From contig DUJH01000007.1 in assembly GCA_013329905.1 (NCBI GenBank), forward strand, positions 6,515-26,364: 19,850 bases of DNA. Direction: 5' to 3'. A model generated the notes under the pieces. That model searched no databases. It was not told the origin of the DNA and saw only the letters and a program-made list of their open reading frames with translations. This document shows, one piece after another, positions 8,101 to 15,028 of the stretch. Position 1 is the stretch's first letter; every line of letters begins with the position of its first letter. A program made the translations under genes and the position numbers. The DNA is from Candidatus Thalassarchaeaceae archaeon (lineage in GTDB: Archaea; Thermoplasmatota; Poseidoniia; Poseidoniales; Thalassarchaeaceae).

Positions 8101-11100
8101 AATGGACTGCTGACAGTAATGCCAATCTATTCCCTGATGAAGTCGCTGATTTATTGAACAATGATGTCGATCCGGACGACGATTGTGGCGCTCCGGTTTC
8201 TGGAAATTTGAATCCTCAATGTATGGTGAATGATACAGCAGATTTGGATGATGATTTCGACGGGGTCTACGATCATTGGGATGTCGACGACGATAACGAT
8301 GGAATCTGGGATTATTTCGAAATCGACAGCAATGACGACCTTGACGACGACGCCAATATCGATGCCTCCAATTTCTTTACCGGCTCAAATTGTGATGACC
8401 AAGACGACGACGGAACCGACACGGATCCAGACGACGATGGTTGGTACCAAGCCGTCTGGGACAAAGGTGTGTTAGGACAGGGACTCCTATTCCCTGTGTA
8501 CTACGATGTCGACAACGATAACGACGGAGTCCCTGACGGAGAAGACCCAGATGACGATAACAATGGAGTTCTCGACTCCTTACAGGAAACCCTTTGCTTC
8601 GTTGGCGAAGAACAGAGCGTTTGGGATCACGATAACGACGGCGTCCTCGACTGGGCTGATGATGACTGGGATGCCGATGGATTGGTCAATACTCTTGAGT
8701 TGAATACAGCCACGCCGTTCATCTCTCCATGGGATCATGATAACGATGGATTGAGAGACGACATCGATCTCGACGATGATTCGGACGGCATGCTCGATAA
8801 GGACGAGATTATGCTATGGCCATCTCGCTTCGGCCAGGAATCAACAAACCCGTGGGACCACGACGATTACGGAAATGGAACAGGCATCGCTAACCCCTCC
8901 GACCCATTCACCGGTCCGGACGCGATTGACGAGGATGATGACACCGACGAGAGGCCCGATCGTGATTGGGACCATCTCGAAGAGGACTGGTCGAATTCCT
9001 CAGATTGGGATCATGATAACGACGGAGTCCTCGATGAGGATGACAAGGTGCCTACGAGAATAAATCTCACCAGCGCTAACGTCCTCTGGCTCGATGCGGT
9101 AAATCCGGCCGTCTTCCGCGGCACTGTGAACTGGCTCGACCCTGATACAGGCGTCTTCGAGCCAGCTCCAGACCTGCCGGTTCAGATTACTATCGAATGG
9201 GCTCGAAATAGCACCCTCGCCCTCGAGACCGTCGATGTTCTGACCGATGCGGCTGGAGTTTTCGTTGTCGGGCAATTCCTCTTGCCAGAGGATCTCATTG
9301 TAGGTCCGAACACAACTTACAATGTCTACGCGGAAGTCACTGAGATGTTCTATCATGACGGTTCACAGACCGAACCGATGCCTGTAGAAGTCCGTGCCAA
9401 CACCTCGATTGACTACGTCGCGTGGACATACTTCCGCAGCGACGAGCAACCCCTCTTCACAGATTACAAGGTGCATTATGAGGCCGATTGGGATCGAGGA
9501 ATTTTCGACAATCGAATTCCTAACGCTCCAGTCTCATTCCGCATTCACGGCGGACCATTCGGCAATCACACTCACCCGACCATCTTCGACGGATACGGCT
9601 ACGGTTACCGCGCTGATTCGAATGGATGGGTCTCACTAACCTTCGTCCAAACCGCCGGCGCACAGGGCCAGTGGAAGCAGGTTCAGTGGAATTCAACAAT
9701 GGATAATGGCGTTGGTTCGCTACCAGGCGGATACGAAGAAATTGTCTGGGATGACAATGCGAAAGATCACTTCGTCCTCGGACGTTATGACTACACCAAC
9801 ACCAGTTTGCCGATTGGCGATTATGCATTCATTGGTTTCGCGCGACCCGATTTGGGCGATGAATGGCCATTCCCCTACCTTGAGCAGTCTGAGACCGAGG
9901 CGTTTGCTATCCGCTCGATGCACCGAATGTACATCGAAGCTGATATGTTCACGCCATCGACTCGACCGGTTTACTTCTGGGACACCACACAGTTCACAGG
10001 ATCATCCTTCGGAGCGTGGAGGGCTCTCTTCCACCAACCAAGTCTTGACGCCGCTGGCCTCGCCTACGAAGACGTAAGCCTCGGCAAGCCGTATGCGATG
10101 ACTTGGGATGGAACTCCTGAGGGGCTAACTGGAGAGAGCTCACGACTGCGTCCGTTCCTCTCTTCGAACGGAACTCATTGGCGAATCGGCATGCAGAACG
10201 GTGGCGACTTCAATGTGCCACCGTGCGGACCAGTCGACCCAGTCGACCCGAATAGCGACGTTCGCTGCGAGATTATCCCTGAGATGTTTACCGGAGAGAC
10301 TCTGAGAGTCATCGGAAGCGTTTGGAATCGGACCTTGGTTCCATGGCCACATGACCCGATGACGCTTCAGGTCGATCTTGACCACAATGGAATCTTCGCG
10401 GGTTCACAGGAGACTGGATACGCACGCGCACCACAGATGGTGAACGGAGTCGCGACCTTCGATTACAACTGGACCTGGTATTCTCAATATGCTGCAGGCC
10501 ACTACGGAATACGCGCGGACTTCACCAACTCGAACTTCTACTTCACTGGAAACCAGAGTTCGGTCCTCGCTCCTACAGGCGCTTACCTCAATGTCTCAGT
10601 CATTGGAACGACCGAGTTCAAGGAATTACTTGAACCGCGCTTATACCGCGGCCAGAACCGCACAATCAATGTTCAATTGCTCGATAATTCATTGCAGCCA
10701 CTAAAGAATTCTCAGGTCAATTATATCTGGAGCGCGGATGGCACCAATGGTATCGCTGAGACTGACGGCACGGGCTGGTTCTCGGTCAATCTAACGATTG
10801 AGAAGGACCACGATCTGGGTAACTTCTCTCTGTCCTACAACTATCCAGGTGACCCTCGCCACCAAGGAACCTCAGGAACGATGGATCTCTGGGTTGTCTC
10901 ACGCACCTACATCACACTGCAAGGTACAACCCCGAACATACGCTCCAATGGAGATATTTGGGAATTCTCAGCACAGGTGACGGACGACAATCGTACAGCC
11001 ATCATCAAGGATTCCGGACAAGCTTTGGACGGATGTGGTGAGAATGGCGGAGAGGTTATCCTGATTATGGAGGGAACCGACTTCGATGATCGAACTCATA

Positions 11101-13157
11101 GACAAATCGTCGAGACCCTATGTCCGAACGCAGGAAACATTCACCACGAGATGGTGTTGGATCCACAACTCCTGCGCGACGATCCGCTATCCTTCCTACC
11201 AGATGGATTCGGTCCGGTAAACGTCATATTGCGCTTCGAAGAGAACCTGCCTCACGAGGGCTGCGAACCACTCGACGCAGATGCGATGAGCACCTCCGGC
11301 GCATGGGACCCATGCGCCCAGACGGTGAACAGCGATCACTACCGTCGAGTCATGCAGTTCCAAGTCGATGGGTTCAGCCTCATCGGTCGGACCGTCCTGA
11401 ATGTCGACGATCAGATTGTCTACACTTCTGAAATCGATCCATCGACCGGACAGCCGATCGAGAAGCCCATGGTCGTCACCGGCCAGCTCGTTGACGAACT
11501 CGGATCTAACCTCTCTAACCGCGCCGTGCGCGTAACATACGAGATGGTTGGCTCCGAGACCGGAATCGTCGGTTGTCTCCCAGGAGCCTCAAACGCGGAC
11601 GGATTCTTCGAGATTACCTGTCCGCTTTCCGGCGTTCAGGCCGGCCAAGCCCGAGTGAAGGTTGAATTCAATTCATACGAGAATAATGACCGCTTCCGAT
11701 ACCACAATGCAAGCGTAACACGACTGTTCCCGGTCTTCTCGAACTCGACTATGCACCTGCAAGAAATTGGTCCTTTCCGAAATGACATCGATTCGTACAC
11801 TTTCCAGAACGGGTCGACCTTCCCGGTACTGTATCTCAAGGAGTCATTCCACCTCGATGCCAAGTTAACTCAGACGAATGGCAATCCGATTGGCGGCAAG
11901 TGCCTCAACATCTACCTCGATCCTGAGACTAACACTCGACCAATCGCCACTTCGATTACACGTGATGGAACTGGTGAGGTAGAGTGGTTCAGCGGCGATC
12001 CGGAAGACAATCCAAGTCGCCGCGGAGTCGAACCAACATCTGAGATGATGGAAGGATTCAGAGTGGTTAGACTCGCATACGAACCGACTAAGGAATTACC
12101 TGGCGGATGTCGAGCCGAGACAACCCCTGTTGTCAATGGCTCCTTCATCGATATCGAAGTCCTAGTCAGGAGTCGCGTTGATATCCTGCTGAAGAACCAC
12201 TGGTCTAACCCAGATGGGTATCAGGAAGGAGATTGGATCAACGGCTCGGTCGCGATTCTGCGCGACCGGCTTGACCTCGCGGTCGAGCACCAAACGGTGA
12301 TCTTCACCTACCAGTATTGGAATACCGAGGAAGGCGCGTGGATTCCGCACAACGTGGTTTACGCTACGACGAATGAATTAGGTGTGGCATCGTTTAGCTT
12401 CGAATACTCAGGGGTCAACGTACCCGGAGAACTCGAATGCAGCCAAGCCGGTTATTGTATCGACGAAGGAAGATGGCAAGTCATAATCCACTTCAAGGGC
12501 TCACACGAGTTCGAAGAGGAATATCTCAACAACACGCCTGAAATCTATCTTGGTGAATTAATTGCGAAGGGCGAAACGAGCTTCTTCACAGTGCAGGTTT
12601 TGACGATTCTAGGAATCGCTTTGGCCTTCGCGCTGATGGTCGGCGCGATCATGTATCGCAATTACATCGATCGCCGACGCATCGAGATTCTGCGCGGAAT
12701 ACTCACCGACTCGCTAATGTCGCTGAAGGCGTCGAACGAATACATCGACACCATCTTCAACTGCTACAAGGAATTAGTACGATTCTTCCGCAGTCGAGGT
12801 GCGATGAAGAAGGTCTACGAGACCACGCGAGAATTCGAGGATGCTGTGAGCACAATGCTCAGCGGCATCGCGCCGCCAGAGGACCTCAACGTCTTCTTCT
12901 CACTCTTTGAGGAAGCAAGGTACTCTGACCACGAGATTGGTTCAGATCAGCGCGACCGAGCCATCGGCGCGCTCCAGTCGATCATCAACCACATCAGTGC
13001 CTCTTTGGGCGAAGGAATGCTGAACCGAACCGCTGCTAATGAGTCCGACCTTTACGGCTCGGTCATCAAAGCAGGCTCATTCGTTGACTCCGAGGGTCAA
13101 GAGCGCATCGCCGGAATCGATGACGGAACAGACGCCGACGGCGGCTTCCGAATCTGA
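5190..13157 (+). CDS. Giant secreted surface protein: Asp-rich repeats, cupredoxin, DUF4129-like tail
   Basis: About 2655 residues. From the ATG at 5190: a basic N-terminus, then a signal-peptide core (about 18-38) ending near AEEA; a first block of DxDNDG repeats (about 125-290); a type 1 copper domain (about 319-399) with ligands H351, C385, H388, M391, where C-x2-H-x2-M is the short amicyanin-type loop; a second, long DxDNDG block (about 437-1287); a long beta-rich, Ig-like ectodomain (about 1290-2465) with many N-x-S/T sequons; a membrane helix (2468-2490); and a cytoplasmic domain with ETTREF (2544) and EEARYSD (2574), typical of DUF4129. The repeats resemble thrombospondin type 3 / EF-hand-like calcium loops. 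I infer a cell-surface, Ca2+-stiffened protein carrying an electron-transfer or copper-binding module. An in-frame GTG at 5181 is an alternative start. Tandem stops TGATGA. Confidence 0.93.
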   Translation: MKEEIQTWYGRENRKKSTSALMMVVLMLLSTQMYNFIGAEEAETSLEGPEETPARTAYQQFYQSGGASAGETQGQPASTADFLHPAFSDANWVDPASYQGKISDPSILLTNPGYGFHLEETNTEDHDNDGINDLDDLDDDNDGISDLIERFDGCYGTDPFDHDNDGVDDENDWDDDNDGILEGPIDYSQGADPWNVSADRYVMPNAVHPWTGTPVGTGYLIDQNLMDHDNDGVTDEDIDGSGRGSYDEDDDNDARIDQFTWPCDFDGDGAQDYFDDDDDNDGVIDLWDAHPWDASITTNITTTAPLWDDWYEWVSAQTHNIAINAGAFGTRALTINEGDTVVWTNDDTQDHTVTSDIGLFDSGTIVPGASFTFIFDNAGTFSYLCNIHPAMTGTITVQSTSGSDNTYSEYIGGVDYVSMEANVWHPLRNQSFTEVVDGDLDGDGIPNFLDPDNDNDGTPDSADTDDDNDGLLDMYDVDDDNDGIWDECMQLDTNGDGQGDYPNSYEIQTPGRDCEIDYDRDADDDRYRPIDMDYDLVWDWMDPDMGALELDELDNPNGAPRNDPDDEPYDLDNDGILNEADPYMLSTEEQVSEWDCATQTNPNPQNSDMNCTVARKSYTGNNDWDGDGLNNWEDRDDDNDGILDWMDIDPNCDFDDDNDLHLLNGSRFRDDGPNDIDTDVDGDGLQNDEDWDDDNDGISDYYDPDDGNCGVVDQDQTDPFATYYGYSHGDGDIIDGSDDSDLWAQFEDTHWKMWWHFNPFTEDNGFIYPHNGYDDSTVPRTNGQIPEMYWYVLMHWSPWNGPNYFDIDKDGDSLQNGIDIDADGDGLPNWWDQDEGNDGVLDVNDPGQGGSFDNNECGYTFWWLLIAQQLDDQACGLPYAWLYGYPVVPASRTNGMSFTIPYSSRPDADMDQGAYNGTNSQGQWTCQTQCWHFDFLGQGDAGPSAAVNYDQMKDNRDLYTAWVGINWGFFQWTADSNANLFPDEVADLLNNDVDPDDDCGAPVSGNLNPQCMVNDTADLDDDFDGVYDHWDVDDDNDGIWDYFEIDSNDDLDDDANIDASNFFTGSNCDDQDDDGTDTDPDDDGWYQAVWDKGVLGQGLLFPVYYDVDNDNDGVPDGEDPDDDNNGVLDSLQETLCFVGEEQSVWDHDNDGVLDWADDDWDADGLVNTLELNTATPFISPWDHDNDGLRDDIDLDDDSDGMLDKDEIMLWPSRFGQESTNPWDHDDYGNGTGIANPSDPFTGPDAIDEDDDTDERPDRDWDHLEEDWSNSSDWDHDNDGVLDEDDKVPTRINLTSANVLWLDAVNPAVFRGTVNWLDPDTGVFEPAPDLPVQITIEWARNSTLALETVDVLTDAAGVFVVGQFLLPEDLIVGPNTTYNVYAEVTEMFYHDGSQTEPMPVEVRANTSIDYVAWTYFRSDEQPLFTDYKVHYEADWDRGIFDNRIPNAPVSFRIHGGPFGNHTHPTIFDGYGYGYRADSNGWVSLTFVQTAGAQGQWKQVQWNSTMDNGVGSLPGGYEEIVWDDNAKDHFVLGRYDYTNTSLPIGDYAFIGFARPDLGDEWPFPYLEQSETEAFAIRSMHRMYIEADMFTPSTRPVYFWDTTQFTGSSFGAWRALFHQPSLDAAGLAYEDVSLGKPYAMTWDGTPEGLTGESSRLRPFLSSNGTHWRIGMQNGGDFNVPPCGPVDPVDPNSDVRCEIIPEMFTGETLRVIGSVWNRTLVPWPHDPMTLQVDLDHNGIFAGSQETGYARAPQMVNGVATFDYNWTWYSQYAAGHYGIRADFTNSNFYFTGNQSSVLAPTGAYLNVSVIGTTEFKELLEPRLYRGQNRTINVQLLDNSLQPLKNSQVNYIWSADGTNGIAETDGTGWFSVNLTIEKDHDLGNFSLSYNYPGDPRHQGTSGTMDLWVVSRTYITLQGTTPNIRSNGDIWEFSAQVTDDNRTAIIKDSGQALDGCGENGGEVILIMEGTDFDDRTHRQIVETLCPNAGNIHHEMVLDPQLLRDDPLSFLPDGFGPVNVILRFEENLPHEGCEPLDADAMSTSGAWDPCAQTVNSDHYRRVMQFQVDGFSLIGRTVLNVDDQIVYTSEIDPSTGQPIEKPMVVTGQLVDELGSNLSNRAVRVTYEMVGSETGIVGCLPGASNADGFFEITCPLSGVQAGQARVKVEFNSYENNDRFRYHNASVTRLFPVFSNSTMHLQEIGPFRNDIDSYTFQNGSTFPVLYLKESFHLDAKLTQTNGNPIGGKCLNIYLDPETNTRPIATSITRDGTGEVEWFSGDPEDNPSRRGVEPTSEMMEGFRVVRLAYEPTKELPGGCRAETTPVVNGSFIDIEVLVRSRVDILLKNHWSNPDGYQEGDWINGSVAILRDRLDLAVEHQTVIFTYQYWNTEEGAWIPHNVVYATTNELGVASFSFEYSGVNVPGELECSQAGYCIDEGRWQVIIHFKGSHEFEEEYLNNTPEIYLGELIAKGETSFFTVQVLTILGIALAFALMVGAIMYRNYIDRRRIEILRGILTDSLMSLKASNEYIDTIFNCYKELVRFFRSRGAMKKVYETTREFEDAVSTMLSGIAPPEDLNVFFSLFEEARYSDHEIGSDQRDRAIGALQSIINHISASLGEGMLNRTAANESDLYGSVIKAGSFVDSEGQERIAGIDDGTDADGGFRI
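5563..6060 (+). repeat. First block of DxDNDG-coding repeats
   Basis: Degenerate in-frame units based on GAYGATAACGAYGG(A/C)GT(C) encode DHDNDGIND, DDDNDGISD, DHDNDGVDD, DDDNDGILE and similar copies, about eight in this block. Each codes for a calcium-loop-type motif with Asp at alternating positions. Spacing between copies is irregular, with longer loops containing single Cys residues. Confidence 0.85.
6498..9047 (+). repeat. Second, long block of DxDNDG-coding repeats
   Basis: About twenty further copies of the same Asp-rich unit (counted by eye), often paired as D-D-N-D-G-I-x-D followed by a Trp or Tyr. At DNA level some copies are almost identical over about 18 bases, for example near 7267 and 8287. 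The block is interrupted at about 7740-8220 by a Trp- and Cys-containing segment without the motif. Confidence 0.85.
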
Positions 13158-13174
13158 TGACGTAGAGTCGAGGA

Positions 13175-13199
13175 AGAGAGCCGAAGAAATCGGCTTTCT
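13175..13199 (+). terminator. Stem-loop after giant gene
   Basis: Bases 13175-13184 pair with 13190-13199 (ten pairs including one G.T) around an AGAAA loop, starting 17 bases after the giant gene's stop. A pyrimidine-rich tract (TCCTCTTCTC) follows. This is a good candidate for the 3' end of the giant gene's transcript. Confidence 0.5.
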
Positions 13200-13225
13200 C
13201 CTCTTCTCGATGTACTGCGTGGCCA

Positions 13226-13240
13226 TGCCCCGTAGGGGCA
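13226..13240 (+). terminator. Short GC hairpin upstream of ribosomal operon
   Basis: TGCCCC (13226-13231) and GGGGCA (13235-13240) form a perfect 6-bp stem with a GTA loop. It lies between the giant gene and the eL18 gene. It may be a second terminator element or part of the ribosomal operon's leader; position alone does not decide. The AT-richer CATTCATAAC just after it (13249-13258) is the only weak promoter-like stretch before the operon. Confidence 0.35.
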
Positions 13241-13305
13241 ACCCGCAGCATTCATAACAGGCAGTCAGGTGGGCGCGCTACCCAAGCATACGTCGAGGGA
13301 GTCAT

Positions 13306-13671
13306 ATGAGTAAGAACATGAGAAAGACCAACCAGGCCCTAATCGCCCTAATCGGCGATCTCAAGGACCAGAGCAGGTCGACCGGTTCTGCACTGTGGCG
13401 AGACGTCGCGCTGAGGCTCGAGAGGAGCCGCAGTAATTGGGCTGAACCGAACTTGAGCCGCCTGAGCCGATACGCTGCCGAAGAGGACATAGTCCTCGTT
13501 CCCGGCAAGCTTCTCGGCAGCGGTGATGTGTCCGGTAAGCCGAGCGTCGCCGCATACAGTGTCAGTACTGGCGCCCGCTCGAAGATTGAAGCAGCAGGCG
13601 GACGTGTCCTCACGATTCGCCAATTGATGAACGAGAACCCAGATGGCCGGGGGGTGAGGATCCTTGGCTGA
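13306..13671 (+). CDS. rpl18e: Ribosomal protein eL18 (L18e)
   Basis: A 121-residue large-subunit protein found in archaea and eukaryotes only. The start MRKTNQALIALIGDLK, the central WRDVALRLERSRSNWAEPNLSRL and the C-terminal VLVPGKLLGSGDVSGKPSVAAYSVS match the family, including the VPGKVLGxG loop typical of eL18/uL15-like folds. The ATG at 13306 has GAGGGAG four bases upstream; an ATG at 13318 is possible but lies too far from that site. It is the first gene of the eL18-uL13-uS9-RpoN operon, the classic archaeal order, and its 3' end overlaps the next gene by 8 bases. Confidence 0.96.
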   Translation: MSKNMRKTNQALIALIGDLKDQSRSTGSALWRDVALRLERSRSNWAEPNLSRLSRYAAEEDIVLVPGKLLGSGDVSGKPSVAAYSVSTGARSKIEAAGGRVLTIRQLMNENPDGRGVRILG

Positions 13672-14152
13672 TGCCAGTACCCTCGTCTTCGACGCCAAGG
13701 ACAAGGTCCTCGGGCGCCTCGCTAGCCATGTCGCTAGCGAGTTGCTGACAGCGCGCAAGGCCGGCGGCCAGAAGCGCGTCATCATCGTGAACGCAGAACG
13801 GGCGATCGTTACAGGCGCGAAGACCGCAGTCTTCTCCAAGTACGATCACAAGTACAAGTTGAACCACCCTCGAAAGGGTCCGTTCTTCCCTCGCATGCCG
13901 GACATGATTCTGAAGCGCACCGTGCGCGGTATGCTGCCCTACCAGAAGAACAGTAGCGGACGCAATGCCGTACGCGACCTACGTGTCATGATTGGAACAC
14001 CAGCGAACCTTGCTGGAGACGATCTACCAGAGGGCCACGCATGGGGCGACTCAAGCTCATTTGAGCGAGATTTGCCTCAGAAATTCGTGCGACTCGGTGA
14101 TATCAGTGCCCACCTCGGTGTGGACTCCAGTAGATGGGGAGGTGACCAATGA
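13664..14152 (+). CDS. rpl13: Ribosomal protein uL13
   Basis: A 162-residue 50S subunit protein. Family features: VFDAKDKVLGRLASHVASELL at the N-terminus, VIIVNAERAIVTGAK, and the FPRMPDMILKRTVRGMLPYQKNSSGR region that contacts rRNA. It starts at a TTG inside the end of the eL18 gene (8-base overlap); GGTGA at 13653-13657, six bases upstream, supports this unusual start, and the next in-frame ATG is far inside the conserved domain. The C-terminal tail (FVRLGDISAHLGVDSSRWGGDQ) is slightly extended. It overlaps uS9 by an ATGA. Confidence 0.95.
   Translation: MADASTLVFDAKDKVLGRLASHVASELLTARKAGGQKRVIIVNAERAIVTGAKTAVFSKYDHKYKLNHPRKGPFFPRMPDMILKRTVRGMLPYQKNSSGRNAVRDLRVMIGTPANLAGDDLPEGHAWGDSSSFERDLPQKFVRLGDISAHLGVDSSRWGGDQ
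14138..14145 (+). promoter_or_regulatory. Shine-Dalgarno GGAGGTGA before uS9
   Basis: The full archaeal anti-16S complement lies inside the end of the uL13 gene. It is 3 bases from the ATG at 14149 and 6 bases from the ATG at 14152, so the second ATG (MAKKKTK) may be the real uS9 start. Confidence 0.8.
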
Positions 14153-14598
14153 TGGCTAAGAAGAAGACGAAGCAGAAGGCGAAGATAGTCCAAATGAGTG
14201 GAAAGCGTAAGACCGCAGTCGCACGTGCAACAGTACGTAAGGGAGCGGGCCGAGTACGTGTCAACCACAAACCGATTCACATCATGGAACCGGCCCTCGC
14301 TCGCCGTAAGGCGCTCGAACCGGTTCAGATCGCTGAGGCGATGAACCGCCTATCCGATGTCGACGTCGTTGTCGATGTTCAGGGCGGCGGTCAAATGGGA
14401 CAAGTCGACGCAATCCGCACTGCGATAGCACGCGGTCTCGTACACTACAATGGTGGCGCTGAGGGAATTGATGAGGAACTCCGAGACGAGTTCCTCCGAT
14501 TTGACCGCAGCCTACTGGTAAATGATCCACGACGCAAGGAGCCAAAGCACCAAATGGGCCGAGGCGCTCGCAAGAAGTGGCAGAAATCGTATAGGTGA
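14149..14598 (+). CDS. rps9: Ribosomal protein uS9
   Basis: A 149-residue 30S subunit protein. It has a Lys-rich start, then SGKRKTAVARATVRKGAGRVRVN, a central VDVQGGGQMGQVDAIRTAIARGL, and ends in GRGARKKWQKSYR. The C-terminal Arg of this tail reaches the P-site tRNA in all known ribosomes. The first ATG at 14149 overlaps the uL13 stop; the next codon is also ATG. Its stop overlaps the Shine-Dalgarno of rpoN, indicating tight coupling along the operon. The Lys-rich N-terminal extension of about 17 residues is longer than in many archaeal orthologues. Confidence 0.96.
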   Translation: MMAKKKTKQKAKIVQMSGKRKTAVARATVRKGAGRVRVNHKPIHIMEPALARRKALEPVQIAEAMNRLSDVDVVVDVQGGGQMGQVDAIRTAIARGLVHYNGGAEGIDEELRDEFLRFDRSLLVNDPRRKEPKHQMGRGARKKWQKSYR

Positions 14599-14604
14599 TC
14601 CAAA

Positions 14605-14811
14605 ATGTTGATTCCAGTTCGTTGTTGGAGTTGCGGTAAAGTCGTAGCTCATATGTATGACCAGTACAAGACCGCCGTCGATGCCGGAGAGGACCCACAA
14701 AAGGTCCTCGACGACATCGGCCTCGAGCGTTATTGCTGCAGAAGGATGTATGTCGGTCACATCGATTTGATCGATGAGATATCTTCTTTCAGCATCGCTC
14801 GCGAGGATTGA
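14605..14811 (+). CDS. rpoN: DNA-directed RNA polymerase subunit N (Rpb10 homologue)
   Basis: A 68-residue zinc-binding subunit of archaeal RNA polymerase, homologous to eukaryotic Rpb10; it helps join the D/L platform to the large subunit. It shows MLIPVRCWSCGKVV at the N-terminus and RYCCRRMYVGHIDLID, giving zinc ligands C7, C10, C44 and C45. Length is normal. The ATG at 14605 has GGTGAT at 14594-14599, overlapping the uS9 stop. This subunit does not exist in bacteria, so it is direct evidence of an archaeal genome. It is unrelated to bacterial sigma-54, also called rpoN. RpoK, often next in this operon, is not here. Confidence 0.97.
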   Translation: MLIPVRCWSCGKVVAHMYDQYKTAVDAGEDPQKVLDDIGLERYCCRRMYVGHIDLIDEISSFSIARED

Positions 14812-14817
14812 TTCCAC

Positions 14818-14854
14818 CCGCCGTTAAGGCTTTGTGAGAATCTCATCACGGCGG
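14818..14854 (+). terminator. Nested inverted repeat between rpoN and tRNA-Pro
   Basis: CCGCCGT (14818-14824) pairs perfectly with ACGGCGG (14848-14854). The 23-base interior contains a smaller palindrome, TGAGAATCTCA (14835-14845). The structure starts 6 bases after the rpoN stop and ends 11 bases before the tRNA. It may end the ribosomal operon or serve as a processing signal for the tRNA. Confidence 0.45.
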
Positions 14855-14865
14855 AACCACACACG

Positions 14866-14943
14866 GGGCCTGTAGGTTAGCTTGGCCTATACTTCGCGGC
14901 TGGGGGTCGCGCGACCCAGGTTCAAATCCTGGCTGGCCCACCA
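14866..14943 (+). tRNA. tRNA-Pro (anticodon GGG)
   Basis: The cloverleaf can be drawn by hand. Acceptor GGGCCTG pairs with CTGGCCC with one U6-U67 mismatch. The D-arm is GGTTAGCTTGG...TACT with the invariant GG. The anticodon stem is CGCGG/TCGCG around the loop CTGGGGG, giving anticodon GGG, which reads proline CCC and CCU codons. The variable loop is CGAC, the T-arm CCAGG-TTCAAAT-CCTGG, the discriminator A (14940), and CCA is encoded (14941-14943). No intron is present. It follows the rpoN operon and precedes ligA on the same strand. Confidence 0.93.
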
Positions 14944-14988
14944 TTTCTTCTTTCGGCGAGAGCCTTGAATCGAGGCTTAGAAGGCACG

Positions 14989-15020
14989 AAAAGGGCACCT
15001 TTTAGGGGTCCGCCGCCCCT
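14989..15020 (+). terminator. Two adjacent hairpins between tRNA-Pro and ligA
   Basis: AAAAGG (14989-14994) and CCTTTT (14998-15003) pair perfectly around GCA and provide a short T-run. AGGGG (15004-15008) then pairs with CCCCT (15016-15020) eight bases before the ligA ATG. A third repeat, AGCCT...AGGCT, lies at about 14961-14977. The first two could end the tRNA transcript; the last one lies where the ligA ribosome site should be and could mask it. Confidence 0.4.
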
Positions 15021-15028
15021 CGGACAAC

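Noticed and set aside
5563..9047. CRISPR-like repeated DNA
   Set aside because: Repeats are degenerate, in frame, irregularly spaced, and encode a clear Asp-rich protein motif, with no cas genes nearby.
13348..13839. 163-residue minus-strand frame across eL18 and uL13
   Set aside because: Two certain ribosomal protein genes occupy the other strand; the composition (Ala/Ser/Arg/Leu-rich) is typical of a shadow frame.
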